A stretch of DNA of 64,000 nt from Chryseobacterium mulctrae (GCF_006175945.1 NZ_VAJL01000001.1:1426001-1490000), one strand, 5' to 3'. Shown: positions 43,271-52,566, counted from the stretch's first letter. Notes: generated from the letters alone by a model not told the origin. A program made the numbers and translations.

Positions 43271-44254
43271 ATGAAAAATTGTGGAATATTTTTAATGTTT
43301 AGTTGCATTGGCTTTATCTTTAATTCATGTCAGGATAAAAAGACAGAGAAAGAAACAGAAAACAACAATATTAAAGTAGCTGATAAGATTGAAACCGAAC
43401 CTCAAGAAATTCCGATTTGGAATAAGTCAATTCCGGATTTTGAACTTATTAAAGGTACTGAATCCTATAATGACGGAATGGTAAAAAATGTCTCAACACC
43501 AACCATGACAGTTTTCTCTCCCAAAGGAAAAAATACAGGTGTCGCTGTTATTGTTTATCCGGGTGGAGGTTACAACAAGCTTGCAATTAATCTTGAAGGT
43601 TCAGAAATTTGTAAATGGCTCGCTTCAATCGGAGTTACAGGAATATTATTAAAATACAGAGTTCCAGCTTCCGGTCCGCATTATAACGAGGAATGCGATT
43701 GTGAAAAAGATCCCGTAAAACCATTGGCTTTACAAGATGCACAAAGAAGTTTAGGCTTGGTTCGTGCACGAGCAAAGGAATGGAATATTGATCCAAATAA
43801 AATTGGAGTAATGGGATTTTCTGCAGGTGGACATTTGGTTGCGGATTTGAGCACCAATTACAGAGAAAGAGCCTATCCTTTGACGGATGAATTTGATAAT
43901 ATAAGCTGTAAACCCAACTTCGGAATTGTTTTTTATCCCGGACATATGACATTTCATACCACAAAACCTTATGAATTAAATCCAATGATTCCGGTTGATC
44001 GCGAAACTCCGCCTACCTTTATTTTGCAGGCCGGAAATGACAACATTGATAAAATTGAAAATTCTTTGGTTTATTATATGGCATTGCACAAAGCTGGCGT
44101 TCATGCAGAATATCATATCTACTCGGAAGGAGGTCATGCTTTTGGATTGAAAGAATCTGCACAAAAAATTCCAAATTGGGAAAAACTGCCAATTGCAGAT
44201 TGGGAAGTTCTGGTTGAAAGATGGCTTAAAACAATAAAAATGACTTCAGATTAA
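43271..44254 (+). CDS. Alpha/beta-hydrolase lipoprotein (carbohydrate esterase-like)
   Basis: Protein of 327 residues from MKNCGIFLMFS; 16 in-frame upstream codons are not used because they hide the signal. The lipobox is FNSC (Cys20) followed by QDKK, a charged stretch as in Bacteroidota surface lipoproteins. The hydrolase domain has the oxyanion motif VYPGGGYNKL, nucleophile elbow GFSAGGH (about 188-194), FILQAGNDN (acid) and EGGHAFG (His). It resembles acetyl-xylan-esterase/dienelactone-hydrolase type enzymes. The substrate is probably an ester-bearing polysaccharide, by family inference only. Confidence 0.87.
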   Translation: MKNCGIFLMFSCIGFIFNSCQDKKTEKETENNNIKVADKIETEPQEIPIWNKSIPDFELIKGTESYNDGMVKNVSTPTMTVFSPKGKNTGVAVIVYPGGGYNKLAINLEGSEICKWLASIGVTGILLKYRVPASGPHYNEECDCEKDPVKPLALQDAQRSLGLVRARAKEWNIDPNKIGVMGFSAGGHLVADLSTNYRERAYPLTDEFDNISCKPNFGIVFYPGHMTFHTTKPYELNPMIPVDRETPPTFILQAGNDNIDKIENSLVYYMALHKAGVHAEYHIYSEGGHAFGLKESAQKIPNWEKLPIADWEVLVERWLKTIKMTSD

Positions 44255-44328
44255 TCAAGACGCATAGAAAAGAAGTTTCTATCGAAAAAACTAACGTAAA
44301 AAAATTGCACTAAATCATTTCACTTAAA

Positions 44329-45189
44329 ATGAAAGCCAGAGAAGAAAAATTAAAATCAATCATTAATTGGTCAGAAAATAACGAAGATGTAAGAGTGGTT
44401 TTACTCACAAGTTCGCTCGTAAATCCTCTTGCGCCTGTTGATGAATTTAGCGATTTAGATATTGAACTTATTTTTGAAAATAACACTCAATATATTTCAG
44501 ACAATAATTGGACACATCATTTTGGGAATCCAATTGCGATGATTGAAGAGGATGAAAGTAGCTTCGATGGAAAACATGCAATGAAAATGATTTTGTATGA
44601 TGATCATGTAAAAGTTGATTTTAAACTATTCAGCAAAGACAAGTTTCTGCAAGAAGTAAAACTCAAAGAATTACCCGAAGATTGGGATATTGGCTATAAA
44701 GTTTTGATTGACAAAGAAGGAATAACAAAGGAAATGCAGAAACCTAGCTTTCAGTTTTCCATCATCAAAAAACCATCAGAAGAAGAGTTCCAACGTATTC
44801 TCAATGACTTTTGGTGGGACACCACTTACGTCGCAAAATGTCTAGCGAGAGATGAAATGTTTTATGCAAAATTTATGTCGGAAACCAATATCCGAACTGA
44901 ATATCTAATTCCTCTCATCGAATGGTATATCGGAAGTAAACACAACTGGAATATAACAACCAATAAATATGGAAGGCTTTTTAAAAAATATCTAAACCAT
45001 GAAATGTGGCTGAAAACAGAGCAAACATTTTCAGGAAGTAATATAAAAGATAATTGGACAGCTTTATTGGCAATGGCTGATTTAGTTTCAGAAATCGGAA
45101 CTGAATTGTCGGAAAAGTTAGATTATGAATATCCTTTTAAATTAGAAAAAGATATCCGGAAATATTTAAACGAGCTACAAATGAAATAG
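44329..45189 (+). CDS. Aminoglycoside 6-adenylyltransferase family protein (ANT(6)-like)
   Basis: Protein of 286 residues. The nucleotidyltransferase signature is SSLVNPLAPVDEFSDLDIEL with catalytic Asp42 and Asp44. WWDTTYVAKCLARDEMFYAKFM and LIPLIEWYIGSKHNW follow in the order known from ANT(6)/AadE enzymes, which adenylate streptomycin. The length matches. Homologues of this kind are common in Chryseobacterium relatives, and drug activity cannot be told from sequence alone. Stands 75 bases after the lipoprotein hydrolase on the same strand. Confidence 0.88.
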   Translation: MKAREEKLKSIINWSENNEDVRVVLLTSSLVNPLAPVDEFSDLDIELIFENNTQYISDNNWTHHFGNPIAMIEEDESSFDGKHAMKMILYDDHVKVDFKLFSKDKFLQEVKLKELPEDWDIGYKVLIDKEGITKEMQKPSFQFSIIKKPSEEEFQRILNDFWWDTTYVAKCLARDEMFYAKFMSETNIRTEYLIPLIEWYIGSKHNWNITTNKYGRLFKKYLNHEMWLKTEQTFSGSNIKDNWTALLAMADLVSEIGTELSEKLDYEYPFKLEKDIRKYLNELQMK

Positions 45190-45312
45190 AATTGTTTTTA
45201 AAATTAATCGGCAAGTTAAGCTTCCCTACTTTTTTCTGAGAACTTTTTCTTATTTCACATTTTTGTTTAATTTAGTTGGGTTGAAGCAACCTGAAAAATT
45301 ATTAAATACAAT

Positions 45313-46614
45313 ATGAAGAAACTGCTTAGTTTGATAATCATTTTATGTTTAGCAACGGCTACATTTGCACAAAAAACTAAACAGATTTTTGTATCAGCAG
45401 ACATTGATAATTTTTGGAATGCTTATGACAAAATAAATGCTACCAAAGACAGTGCTCAGCAATATAAGCTATTAAAAGATTTTTATCTTGATAAAGGAAC
45501 TCCCGGACTAAAAAGTCTGATTAAAGTTCGCAACTATTCAGAAAAAGAATTTATTAGCTGGATGACACAATATCCAAAATTCTGGTCTTCATTAAAACCC
45601 AATACCTTAAAAGTAAAAAGTCTTTACCCGAAAATAAATGCAAATATTCAGAAGCTTAAAAAAGTATATCCTGATTTAAAACCTGCCACAATTTATTTTT
45701 CATTTGGTGCTTTCAGAACAGGTGGAACAATTGATGGAAACAGGGTTTTAATTGGAAGTGAACTGTCATTAGCAGATAAAACCACCATCATTGATGAGTT
45801 TCCAACTTGGCGACAAAACTTCTATAAAAATCAAAATCCTTTTCATGAACTGCCTTTGTTGTGTACCCACGAATACATCCATACCCAACAAAAAGAATTA
45901 GTTGAAAATTTACTTTCGATGTGTTTGTATGAAGGGGTTGCAGAGTTTATTTCCTGCAAAGTTACCAATACAAAATCTGATGCACCTGCCATTGAATTCG
46001 GAAAAGCAAATCAAAAAATCGTTGTTGATAAATTTGTATCTGATCTGTTTATCATCAATAATAATTACAATTGGCTTTGGGGAGAGAATAAAAATGAATT
46101 AAAAGTAAGAGATTTAGGATATTATATTGGTTATGAAATTTGCGAACGCTATTATAACCTTTCAAAAGACAAAGTAAAAGCAGTTAAAGAGCTTATTGAG
46201 CTAGACTACACCAATGAAAAAGAAGTTGAACGTATTGTTGATTTAACCAAATTATTGCCAAAAACTTTAGAAGAATTAAATAGTGATTACGAAAAACAAA
46301 GACCGACAGTTGTAAAATTATTACCATTTGAAAATGGCAGCCAAAATGTAAAATCAGGTCTTACAAAAATTACGGTTTTCTTTTCTGAATCTTTATTAAA
46401 ACACAATACAGGATTAGATTATGGACCTCTGGGAGAAAATAATTTCCCTAAAATTAAGTCCGAAAGATTTTTTAGTGAAGATGGAAAATCTTGGACATTT
46501 GAAGCCGATCTGAAACCTAATCAGCATTATCAAATTTTAATTTCCAGCAATTTTAGAAAAGAAAATGGAGTAAGACTTAAACCTTATTTAATTGACTTTA
46601 AAACAACAGACTAA
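45313..46614 (+). CDS. Secreted putative zinc peptidase with C-terminal Ig-like domain
   Basis: Protein of 433 residues. A signal peptide (ends near ATFAQ) precedes an alpha-rich domain with HEYIHTQQKE (HExxH, about 187) and LYEGVAEFISC (about 211), an arrangement like gluzincin peptidases of the DUF2268 kind. The last 110 residues (from KLLPFENGSQNV) look like an SbsA-type Ig-like domain, so the protein may act at the cell surface. I am confident of the zinc site and less so of the family name. Adjacent to an unrelated secreted protein gene 43 bases downstream. Confidence 0.75.
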   Translation: MKKLLSLIIILCLATATFAQKTKQIFVSADIDNFWNAYDKINATKDSAQQYKLLKDFYLDKGTPGLKSLIKVRNYSEKEFISWMTQYPKFWSSLKPNTLKVKSLYPKINANIQKLKKVYPDLKPATIYFSFGAFRTGGTIDGNRVLIGSELSLADKTTIIDEFPTWRQNFYKNQNPFHELPLLCTHEYIHTQQKELVENLLSMCLYEGVAEFISCKVTNTKSDAPAIEFGKANQKIVVDKFVSDLFIINNNYNWLWGENKNELKVRDLGYYIGYEICERYYNLSKDKVKAVKELIELDYTNEKEVERIVDLTKLLPKTLEELNSDYEKQRPTVVKLLPFENGSQNVKSGLTKITVFFSESLLKHNTGLDYGPLGENNFPKIKSERFFSEDGKSWTFEADLKPNQHYQILISSNFRKENGVRLKPYLIDFKTTD

Positions 46615-46657
46615 AAATAACAGGTTTAATTGTAAATACAGACTTATTAACTATAAA

Positions 46658-47416
46658 ATGAAATTCAGGTTATTACTTTTAATTGTACTCGTTTCTCAAA
46701 TTTGCTTTTCTCAAATTAAAAAAATTGATACCAATAAAGTTGACAACATCAACTATGTTATTGATTTATTTAAAAAGAAAAATATTGAAGACATTTCACA
46801 AAATGTGAATTTTCCCCTAAGAAGAGAATATCCGATTCCGGAAATTAAAAATAGAGAACAGTTTAAACAACGTTTTAATGAAGTTTTTGACGAGTTACTT
46901 ATTAATGAAATTGCTGATTCAAAACTCAAACAATGGTCAGAAGTTGGTTGGAGAGGAATTATGCTCAACAATGGAACCGTATGGATAGACAGTGATGAAG
47001 GAAAAATAATTGCGGTAAACTATCAAAGTGATTTTGAAAAAAAGCTGAGGAAAGAGCTTATCAATAACGAAAAAGAAAATGTACACAGCTCATTAAAAAC
47101 CTTTGAAAGCCCGACTTACGAAATAAAAACTAAGAAATATCTGATTAGAATTGACGAATTAGAAAACAAAAAATACAGATATGCTTCCTGGAAAATAAGT
47201 AAAAAAGAATCATCAAAACCAGACCTCATTTTGAACAATGGAGAATTGGAATTTCAGGGAAGTGGCGGAAATCACGTTATTACTTTTACCAACGGAAAAT
47301 ATAACTATAAAGTTTACAGAAATATTCTTGGCGAAGAAGACACACCCGACGTCACCCTTGAAGTTGAAGAAAATGAAAAAATTATTCTACATCAAAACGG
47401 AACTTTAATAAAATAA
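46658..47416 (+). CDS. Hypothetical secreted protein
   Basis: I do not recognise this 252-residue protein. A clear signal peptide ([19 protein letters not shown]) fixes the start at 46658; the 22 upstream in-frame codons run back over the previous stop and are discarded. The middle part ([21 protein letters not shown]) and a C-terminal beta-rich part look globular. It lies 43 bases after the peptidase-like gene, and the DUF2200 gene follows within five bases, so a joint transcript is likely. Confidence 0.7.
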   Translation: MKFRLLLLIVLVSQICFSQIKKIDTNKVDNINYVIDLFKKKNIEDISQNVNFPLRREYPIPEIKNREQFKQRFNEVFDELLINEIADSKLKQWSEVGWRGIMLNNGTVWIDSDEGKIIAVNYQSDFEKKLRKELINNEKENVHSSLKTFESPTYEIKTKKYLIRIDELENKKYRYASWKISKKESSKPDLILNNGELEFQGSGGNHVITFTNGKYNYKVYRNILGEEDTPDVTLEVEENEKIILHQNGTLIK

Positions 47417-47420
47417 AAAC

Positions 47421-47783
47421 ATGAAACCTACACCCCAACATAATGAGAGAATTGCAAAAATGACCTTTTCATCGGTTTATCCACATTACATTACAAAGGT
47501 AGAAGGCAAAGGCAGAACCGTTGAAGAATTGCATCAGGTGATAGAATGGTTAACAGGTTTTGATGCTCAAAAACTGCAGGAACTCATTGACGGAAAAGTA
47601 ACATTCGAAACGTTTTTTAAGAATGCAAAGCTAAATCCTAATGCTCATCTTATAACAGGAGTAATCTGTGGTTACAGAATTGAAGAAATTGAAAATCCGC
47701 TGACAAAACAGGCAAGATATTTAGATAAATTAGTCGACGAATTGGCAAAAGGAAGAAAAATGGAAAAGATTTTAAGACAGTAA
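47421..47783 (+). CDS. DUF2200 family protein
   Basis: Protein of 120 residues that matches DUF2200 along its length: [25 protein letters not shown], then VIEWLTGFD and a Lys-rich end [17 protein letters not shown]. The family is a small cytoplasmic protein of unknown function. It starts four bases after the previous stop and 14 bases before the next gene, so it is part of an operon of small proteins. Confidence 0.85.
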   Translation: MKPTPQHNERIAKMTFSSVYPHYITKVEGKGRTVEELHQVIEWLTGFDAQKLQELIDGKVTFETFFKNAKLNPNAHLITGVICGYRIEEIENPLTKQARYLDKLVDELAKGRKMEKILRQ

Positions 47784-47797
47784 TCTCAATCGAAATT

Positions 47798-48235
47798 ATG
47801 GCAAAAACAAAGACAACATACACCGAAATAGACGTAAAAGATTTTTTAGATTCTTATGTTGACAATGAGCAGAAAAAAGCCGACAGTTTGCAATTGATAA
47901 AACTGATGCAGGAATTGTCTGATTCTGAACCCAAAATGTGGGGACCATCGATTATAGGATTTGGAAATTATCATTATAAATACGAAAGCGGGCACGAAGG
48001 TGATGCGCCTGTTATTGGGTTTTCGCCCAGAAAAGCAGCGTTTTCATTGTACATTTATTCCGATACTGAAAAAAGTAAATTATTACTTCCTAATCTTGGA
48101 AAATTTAAAATGAGCAAAGCCTGTATTTATATAAAAAAACTTTCTGATATTGATGTTTCTATTTTGCAGGAACTTTGTAAAGAATCAATTCAATACATCA
48201 GCGAGCATCACGAATGTTCTTGCAGAGCCAAATAA
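47798..48235 (+). CDS. DUF1801 family protein, first of two
   Basis: Protein of 145 residues with the DUF1801 core: DSLQLIKLMQELSDSEPKMWGPSIIGFGNY (described by its WGPSIIGFG motif), the Tyr-rich KYESGHEGDAPVIGFSPRK and AFSLYI. The family folds like a small YdhG-type protein and may bind a small molecule, but no function is established. Three Cys/His residues at the end (HECSCRAK) could bind metal. A second DUF1801 gene follows 67 bases later, suggesting duplication or a linked role. Confidence 0.85.
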   Translation: MAKTKTTYTEIDVKDFLDSYVDNEQKKADSLQLIKLMQELSDSEPKMWGPSIIGFGNYHYKYESGHEGDAPVIGFSPRKAAFSLYIYSDTEKSKLLLPNLGKFKMSKACIYIKKLSDIDVSILQELCKESIQYISEHHECSCRAK

Positions 48236-48302
48236 TAGGATTTAAAATAATTTATAAATTAGAATTTCACAAAAACTTTAAATTAAATTCTAAATTTTAA
48301 TA

Positions 48303-48716
48303 ATGCCCATTCAAGAACAAATCAACGAATACATCACAAGTCACAAAGAACCTAAACGCAGTGATTTAGAAAATCTGCATCAGGTTATTCTGGAGCTTAT
48401 GCCAAAATGCAAATTATGGTTTTTAGACGGCAAAAATGATGAAAACAAAATCGTTTCCAATCCGAATATTGGCTACGGAATTCATCTCATGAAATATGCT
48501 GATGGAAAAACCAGAGACTTTTACAAAATTGGATTGAGCGCCAATACAACAGGAATTTCTGTTTATATTATGGGGATTGAAAATAAAAAATACCTAACCA
48601 ATACATTTGGAGAAAAAATAGGTAAAGCCAGCGTCACGAGCTACTGCATAAAATTCAAAAAACTGGATGATATCAACATTGATGTTCTGAAAGAAGCAAT
48701 ACAATCTGCTTTTTAA
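48303..48716 (+). CDS. DUF1801 family protein, second of two
   Basis: Protein of 137 residues with the same fold pattern as its neighbour but diverged: ELMPKCKLWFLDGK, IGYGIHLMKYADGKTRDFYKIGLSANTTG and ISVYIMG, ending in DVLKEAIQSAF. Its conserved lysine and Tyr pattern fit DUF1801. The gap of 457 bases after it (48717-49173) holds a palindromic element and the start of the riboswitch leader, with no gene. Confidence 0.82.
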   Translation: MPIQEQINEYITSHKEPKRSDLENLHQVILELMPKCKLWFLDGKNDENKIVSNPNIGYGIHLMKYADGKTRDFYKIGLSANTTGISVYIMGIENKKYLTNTFGEKIGKASVTSYCIKFKKLDDINIDVLKEAIQSAF

Positions 48717-48892
48717 AATTCATAGTTTTAATAAAATCAAATAATTAAAACAATCATATAATATTCTCATCATTCAAAATACTTGTATTTCTTTGTTAAG
48801 TTAACGCCTTTGTATAACTTAAAAACGGTCAATATTTAAAATTCTCTGTTTGCCTTTGCGTGAAATTAAGAGTTATAGCAAATAGCGTATTA

Positions 48893-49030
48893 AATAAAAT
48901 TCGTGCATTCGTGGCAAAAAAGTTGAATGTAAAACTTCAATCATCACAAAAATCTTCGCAGGTAATTGAGAATAAAATCTGCGCAATCTGTGGAGCTAAG
49001 ATAAATAGCCACAAATACACGAATTTTATT
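48893..49030. repeat. Inverted-repeat element between DUF1801 and ribB
   Basis: The 23-base ends at 48893-48915 (AATAAAATTCGTGCATTCGT...) and 49008-49030 are inverse complements at 21 of 23 positions. The 92-base interior has no gene. It is probably a dispersed intergenic element. A 66-codon open frame that crosses it is not considered a gene. Confidence 0.75.
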
Positions 49031-49173
49031 TTTAATGCGGTTGGTTTGAATTCTCATTAAAACCTCTTCCCTATTTCAAAAAACTTCCCGAAATTTACAG
49101 TCTGTGCGTTAAACAAAAAAATTAATGAATTAAACAACAATTAAAACAAACATACAGTAAAACTTAGCATAAG

Positions 49174-49295
49174 TTTTCTTCGGGGCAGGGCGAAATTCCC
49201 TACCGGCGGTTACAGTCCGCGACTCCTTTTTTACGAAAGGACTGATTTGGTGAAATTCCAAAACCGACAGTTACAGTCTGGATGGGAGAAGAAAA
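49174..49295 (+). promoter_or_regulatory. FMN riboswitch (RFN element) upstream of ribB
   Basis: The canonical RFN is complete: P1 TTTTCTTC (49174-49181) pairs with GAAGAAAA (49288-49295), and the conserved cores CGGGGCAGGG, CCTACCGGCGGTTACAGTCC, GGTGAAATTCC and GACAGTTACAGTCTGGATGG are in order. FMN binding lowers expression of the downstream riboflavin gene. About 86 bases separate it from the ribB start; no obvious terminator stem is visible there, so the mechanism (termination or translation) is unclear. Confidence 0.97.
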
Positions 49296-49381
49296 TGAAA
49301 CAATCAATAAGACTATTTTGATAGACTTGTTGTGTTGTATTTCATTTCCATGTACCGAAGTGTATTTTAACTTAAAATAAC

Positions 49382-50029
49382 ATGGAAAAATTATTAGAAA
49401 AATTCGGAGCTACTTCGAGAGAACGTGTAGAAAATGCACTTCTAAAATTACAACAAGGAAAAGGCATCCTTTTAGTAGATGATGAAAACCGCGAAAACGA
49501 AGGCGACATCATCTTTCCCGCCTCCACCATTACAGAAAAAGACATGGCACTTTTAATTCGCGAATGCAGCGGAATCGTTTGTCTGTGCATTTCGGAAGAG
49601 AAAAGTAAACATCTTAATCTTCGTCCGATGGTGGAAGCCAACAATTCAAAAAATCAAACAGCATTTACCATTTCCATTGAAGCTAAAGAAGGGGTTGAAT
49701 CTGGTGTTTCTGCGAAAGACCGCGTTACAACAATCAGAACAGCCATTGCCGAAAATGCTTTGGCAGAACACATCGCAAGTCCGGGACATGTTTTCCCTTT
49801 AATTGCCAGAAAAAATGGAGTTTTCGAAAGAAGAGGTCACACAGAAGGAAGTGTAGATTTGGTAAAAATGGCAAACCTTGGTGATGATGCTGTTCTTTGT
49901 GAATTGACCAACGAGGACGGAAGTATGGCAAGACTTCCTGAAATTATAGATTTTGCAGAAAAAAGAAATATGACCGTAGTGACTATAGAAGATATTTACG
50001 CTTATCGTAAAATGATTTTGAGTAACTAA
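49382..50029 (+). CDS. ribB: 3,4-dihydroxy-2-butanone 4-phosphate synthase
   Basis: Enzyme of 215 residues that turns ribulose 5-phosphate into the four-carbon precursor of riboflavin. Catalytic features are clear: [15 protein letters not shown] (about 32-46), [11 protein letters not shown], and [16 protein letters not shown] (about 147-162, with conserved His and Glu). It is the stand-alone RibB type, not fused to GTP cyclohydrolase II. Control by the FMN riboswitch in its leader is expected. A strong terminator follows. Confidence 0.96.
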   Translation: MEKLLEKFGATSRERVENALLKLQQGKGILLVDDENRENEGDIIFPASTITEKDMALLIRECSGIVCLCISEEKSKHLNLRPMVEANNSKNQTAFTISIEAKEGVESGVSAKDRVTTIRTAIAENALAEHIASPGHVFPLIARKNGVFERRGHTEGSVDLVKMANLGDDAVLCELTNEDGSMARLPEIIDFAEKRNMTVVTIEDIYAYRKMILSN

Positions 50030-50056
50030 AAACATAGGTTTAACGCACACCAACAG

Positions 50057-50088
50057 TCCACTTAAGATTACTTAAGTGGATTTTTTTT
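50057..50088 (+). terminator. Terminator after ribB
   Basis: A 10-bp perfect stem TCCACTTAAG/CTTAAGTGGA with loop ATTA and T8. Confidence 0.95.
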
Positions 50089-50152
50089 ATTGATAATCAA
50101 AAATATTATGAAAAATATTTCACAAATGATTTATCTTTATAAAAAGTGAAAA

Positions 50153-51127
50153 ATGAAAAAAACTCTCCTTATTTTAATTTCCACTACAGGTTTCTTATCT
50201 GCTCAAACAACGATTACAAAAGCATATAATGATCCTATTATCGGTGAAATTGTCAACAATGTTAATATCAACGGAACGGTGGATAATTCTGCAACAGGTA
50301 ATAATGTAACCTTTACGAATACAAGTTTAACAGCAGGCTCTGCGTCTTCAGCAACTTATTCGGCACCAAGTTCCACAGAGATTTCTACTTTTCCGGGATC
50401 CACTATTAAAATGACAGGTGGCGGAAGTACATCTTATTACAAACAGACCGCAACCAAACTTGAGATCACAGGATTGGTAACTCCTGATGCTACGCTGAAT
50501 TTTTCTACCAACAACGGAACTTTCATTGGTTATCCTGCAGCTTTTGGTTATTCTGAAAACGATACTGCTTCAGGTACATTCAGCGCAACAGCAGGATCGG
50601 GAAATTTTTCGGGAACGATTGCTATTTCAGCAGACGCTTACGGAACCCTTCTCATCGGAACGAAAACGTATCCAAATGTTTTAAGGATAAAATCAATACA
50701 GAACTTCAACCTTACTGTGTTTGGTTTTCCGGTAGGAACTATTGCCAATACAACATATGCCTATTATGACAATCTGCACAAAGCACCATTATTAAGCACC
50801 ACCAATGCAGTGATTACTGTTCAGGGAACTCCACAAAACACCAATATAGCACAAGCTTTAAATGAAACTTTTCTCGCCGTTTCAGATTTAAAATTAAAAG
50901 AGAAACTAAGCATTTACCCAAATCCGGCGCAGGATTTTATTCAATTAAAGGGTAATACTTCAAAAGATTCTAAAATTAAAATTTATGGCTTAGATGGAAA
51001 GCTGGTTAAAACCACAGATGTAAAATCCGGGAAAATTGAAGTTTCAGAATTACCACCCGCTGCTTATTTCATTGAAGTTTCAGATTCAAAAATGACAAAA
51101 GAAACTACTAAATTCATAAAGAAATAA
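50153..51127 (+). CDS. Secreted protein with T9SS type A sorting domain
   Basis: Protein of 324 residues. A signal peptide ends near GFLSAQ. The central 200 residues are Thr/Ser/Gly/Asn-rich and beta-like, without a recognised enzyme motif. The last 75 residues are a type A C-terminal sorting domain (LSIYPNPAQDFIQLKGNT, then KIYGLDGKLVKTTDVKSGKIEVSELPPAAYFIEV and a Lys-rich end). It is therefore a type IX secretion cargo at or beyond the cell surface; its role is unknown. The next gene is also an envelope protein but separated by a terminator. Confidence 0.85.
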   Translation: MKKTLLILISTTGFLSAQTTITKAYNDPIIGEIVNNVNINGTVDNSATGNNVTFTNTSLTAGSASSATYSAPSSTEISTFPGSTIKMTGGGSTSYYKQTATKLEITGLVTPDATLNFSTNNGTFIGYPAAFGYSENDTASGTFSATAGSGNFSGTIAISADAYGTLLIGTKTYPNVLRIKSIQNFNLTVFGFPVGTIANTTYAYYDNLHKAPLLSTTNAVITVQGTPQNTNIAQALNETFLAVSDLKLKEKLSIYPNPAQDFIQLKGNTSKDSKIKIYGLDGKLVKTTDVKSGKIEVSELPPAAYFIEVSDSKMTKETTKFIKK

Positions 51128-51148
51128 AATTATTTTTATAAAATTTGC

Positions 51149-51178
51149 AACCGTTCTAAGATTTTAGAACGGTTTTTG
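51149..51178 (+). terminator. Terminator after the T9SS cargo gene
   Basis: An 11-bp stem AACCGTTCTAA/TTAGAACGGTT around GATT, followed by TTTGATTT. Confidence 0.88.
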
Positions 51179-51265
51179 ATTTAATGTTTTCATAAACTTA
51201 TGTTCTTTCATTTGTCATCATACACAATCGCTTTTATATCTGTTTTTAATTAAAATTTTAAAGCC

Positions 51266-52030
51266 ATGAAAAAACTATTTCTTATTATCCCCTACTTTAT
51301 TATTTCTGAAGCAACAGCTCAGGAAATCGTAAATGAACCTGTTTCGGCAGCTCCGGAAGATAAAATGAATATTATTAAAACCAATGTTACAGGATATGCT
51401 TTCAGAAATATTAATTTATCATACGAAAGATCGATCAACCGCTGGTTTGCTGTAAATGTAGGTTTCGGAACCGTTGCAGAAGGTAAAGTTCCGTTTATGA
51501 ATGCTTTTTTGAGTGATGAGGATGAAAAAAGATTTCAAAATCTTAAAATAAAAGCAACCAATTTTACCATAGAACCGAGATTTTACATTGGTGAAGGGTA
51601 TGGAAAAGGATTTTATTTTGCACCTTATTACCGATATTCAAAAGTTTCTACCAATACTTTTGATTTTACTTATGATTACACTGCATTTAATACAACCATT
51701 CCAATTCCATTAAAAGGTTTGGGAGACGCTAATGGAAACAGTGGTGGTTTGATGGTGGGTGCGCAGTTTTTTCTTAATAAACAGCACAGTTTTGTTTTGG
51801 ATTTTTGGATTGCCGGAGCACATTACGGATCAGGAAAAGGAGACTTCAGTTTGACAAGTGATATCGTTCTTACCCCCGAAATGCAGGCACAGCTAAAAAA
51901 AGAAATTGAAAACTTAGATGTTCCTTTTGTAGATTACACCGTAGAAACGAATGCAAATGGAGCCAGAATTAAAGTAGACGGACCTTGGGCAGGTTTCAGA
52001 AGTGGTTTTTCTTTAGGATATAGATTCTAA
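51266..52030 (+). CDS. DUF3575-like outer membrane beta-barrel protein
   Basis: Protein of 254 residues. A signal peptide (ends near ATAQE) precedes NIIKTNVTGYAFRNINLSYERSINRWFAVNVGFG, the usual opening of DUF3575-type proteins, then amphipathic strands alternating aromatic and polar residues (FYIGEGYGKGFYFAPYYRY) and a final strand FSLGYRF ending in aromatic Phe, typical of an outer-membrane barrel. The function of the family is unknown; a small porin-like or structural barrel is likely. Convergent with a 70-residue gene through a shared terminator. Confidence 0.82.
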   Translation: MKKLFLIIPYFIISEATAQEIVNEPVSAAPEDKMNIIKTNVTGYAFRNINLSYERSINRWFAVNVGFGTVAEGKVPFMNAFLSDEDEKRFQNLKIKATNFTIEPRFYIGEGYGKGFYFAPYYRYSKVSTNTFDFTYDYTAFNTTIPIPLKGLGDANGNSGGLMVGAQFFLNKQHSFVLDFWIAGAHYGSGKGDFSLTSDIVLTPEMQAQLKKEIENLDVPFVDYTVETNANGARIKVDGPWAGFRSGFSLGYRF

Positions 52031-52045
52031 TATTTTCAGCATAAA

Positions 52046-52078
52046 AAAAGCGCCTTAGAAATTTTCTAAGGCGCTTTT
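52046..52078. terminator. Bidirectional terminator between the DUF3575 gene and a small minus-strand gene
   Basis: A 15-bp stem: AAAAGCGCCTTAGAA with TTCTAAGGCGCTTTT, flanked by A/T runs on both sides, between convergent stops. Confidence 0.93.
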
Positions 52079-52085
52079 AATATTT

Positions 52086-52298
52086 TTAGCTATAGCATTC
52101 TTTAAATCGGGAAATCAGATTATCCATCGTGTGTCTTTGTACATAAACCGTCTTCACATCCTCATATCTTGGAGATTTGTAAAACACTTCATGGAAATCC
52201 ATACTTCCGTTGCCTACTTTTACAATTTTTTGAACATCAATGTTCAATTTTTTCAATTCATCTTTTAAGACCTGAAATTCGTCTTGAATATTATTCAT
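52086..52298 (-). CDS. Small hypothetical protein (70 residues)
   Basis: The product is hydrophilic (EFQVLKDELKKLNIDVQKIV, then FHEVFYKSPRYEDVK) with a coiled-coil-like N-terminus and no signal peptide. It is not recognised. I keep it because it lies exactly between a bidirectional terminator and an untranslated region, has a plausible residue mix, and does not overlap any other gene. Confidence 0.6.
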   Translation of the reverse strand: MNNIQDEFQVLKDELKKLNIDVQKIVKVGNGSMDFHEVFYKSPRYEDVKTVYVQRHTMDNLISRFKECYS

Positions 52299-52541
52299 CT
52301 TTACATTTTGTTTTTAAGTTAGAAAATCATCATTTTTTTCATCATCAACCCCTATTAAATTCAATAGAAAGTTAAATTTTTAATAAATTTAGCAAATATA
52401 TTTAAATCAGCAATGGGGTTTAGCAAATTTTTAATGATTTATCTTAATTGCAAAAACTATACCTAACTGTTTAGTTATTAATGAAAAGTAAATTTAATAT
52501 GAACTCAATGTTAACAAATAGTTATTTAATCGCAGTTTGCA

Positions 52542-52566
52542 TAATTGATTCTTATTGAATCAATTA
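52542..52566. repeat. 10-bp palindrome upstream of a small secreted-protein gene
   Basis: TAATTGATTC and GAATCAATTA face each other across TTATT, 110 bases before the start at 52677. It could be an operator. The remainder of 52299-52676 is AT-rich without a recognisable feature. Confidence 0.6.

Noticed and set aside
48860..49060. Open frame of 66 codons (KICAICGAKINSH) resembling a small zinc-finger protein
   Set aside because: It runs across the inverted-repeat element at 48893-49030, so its codons are dictated by the repeat; no leader or family match supports it.
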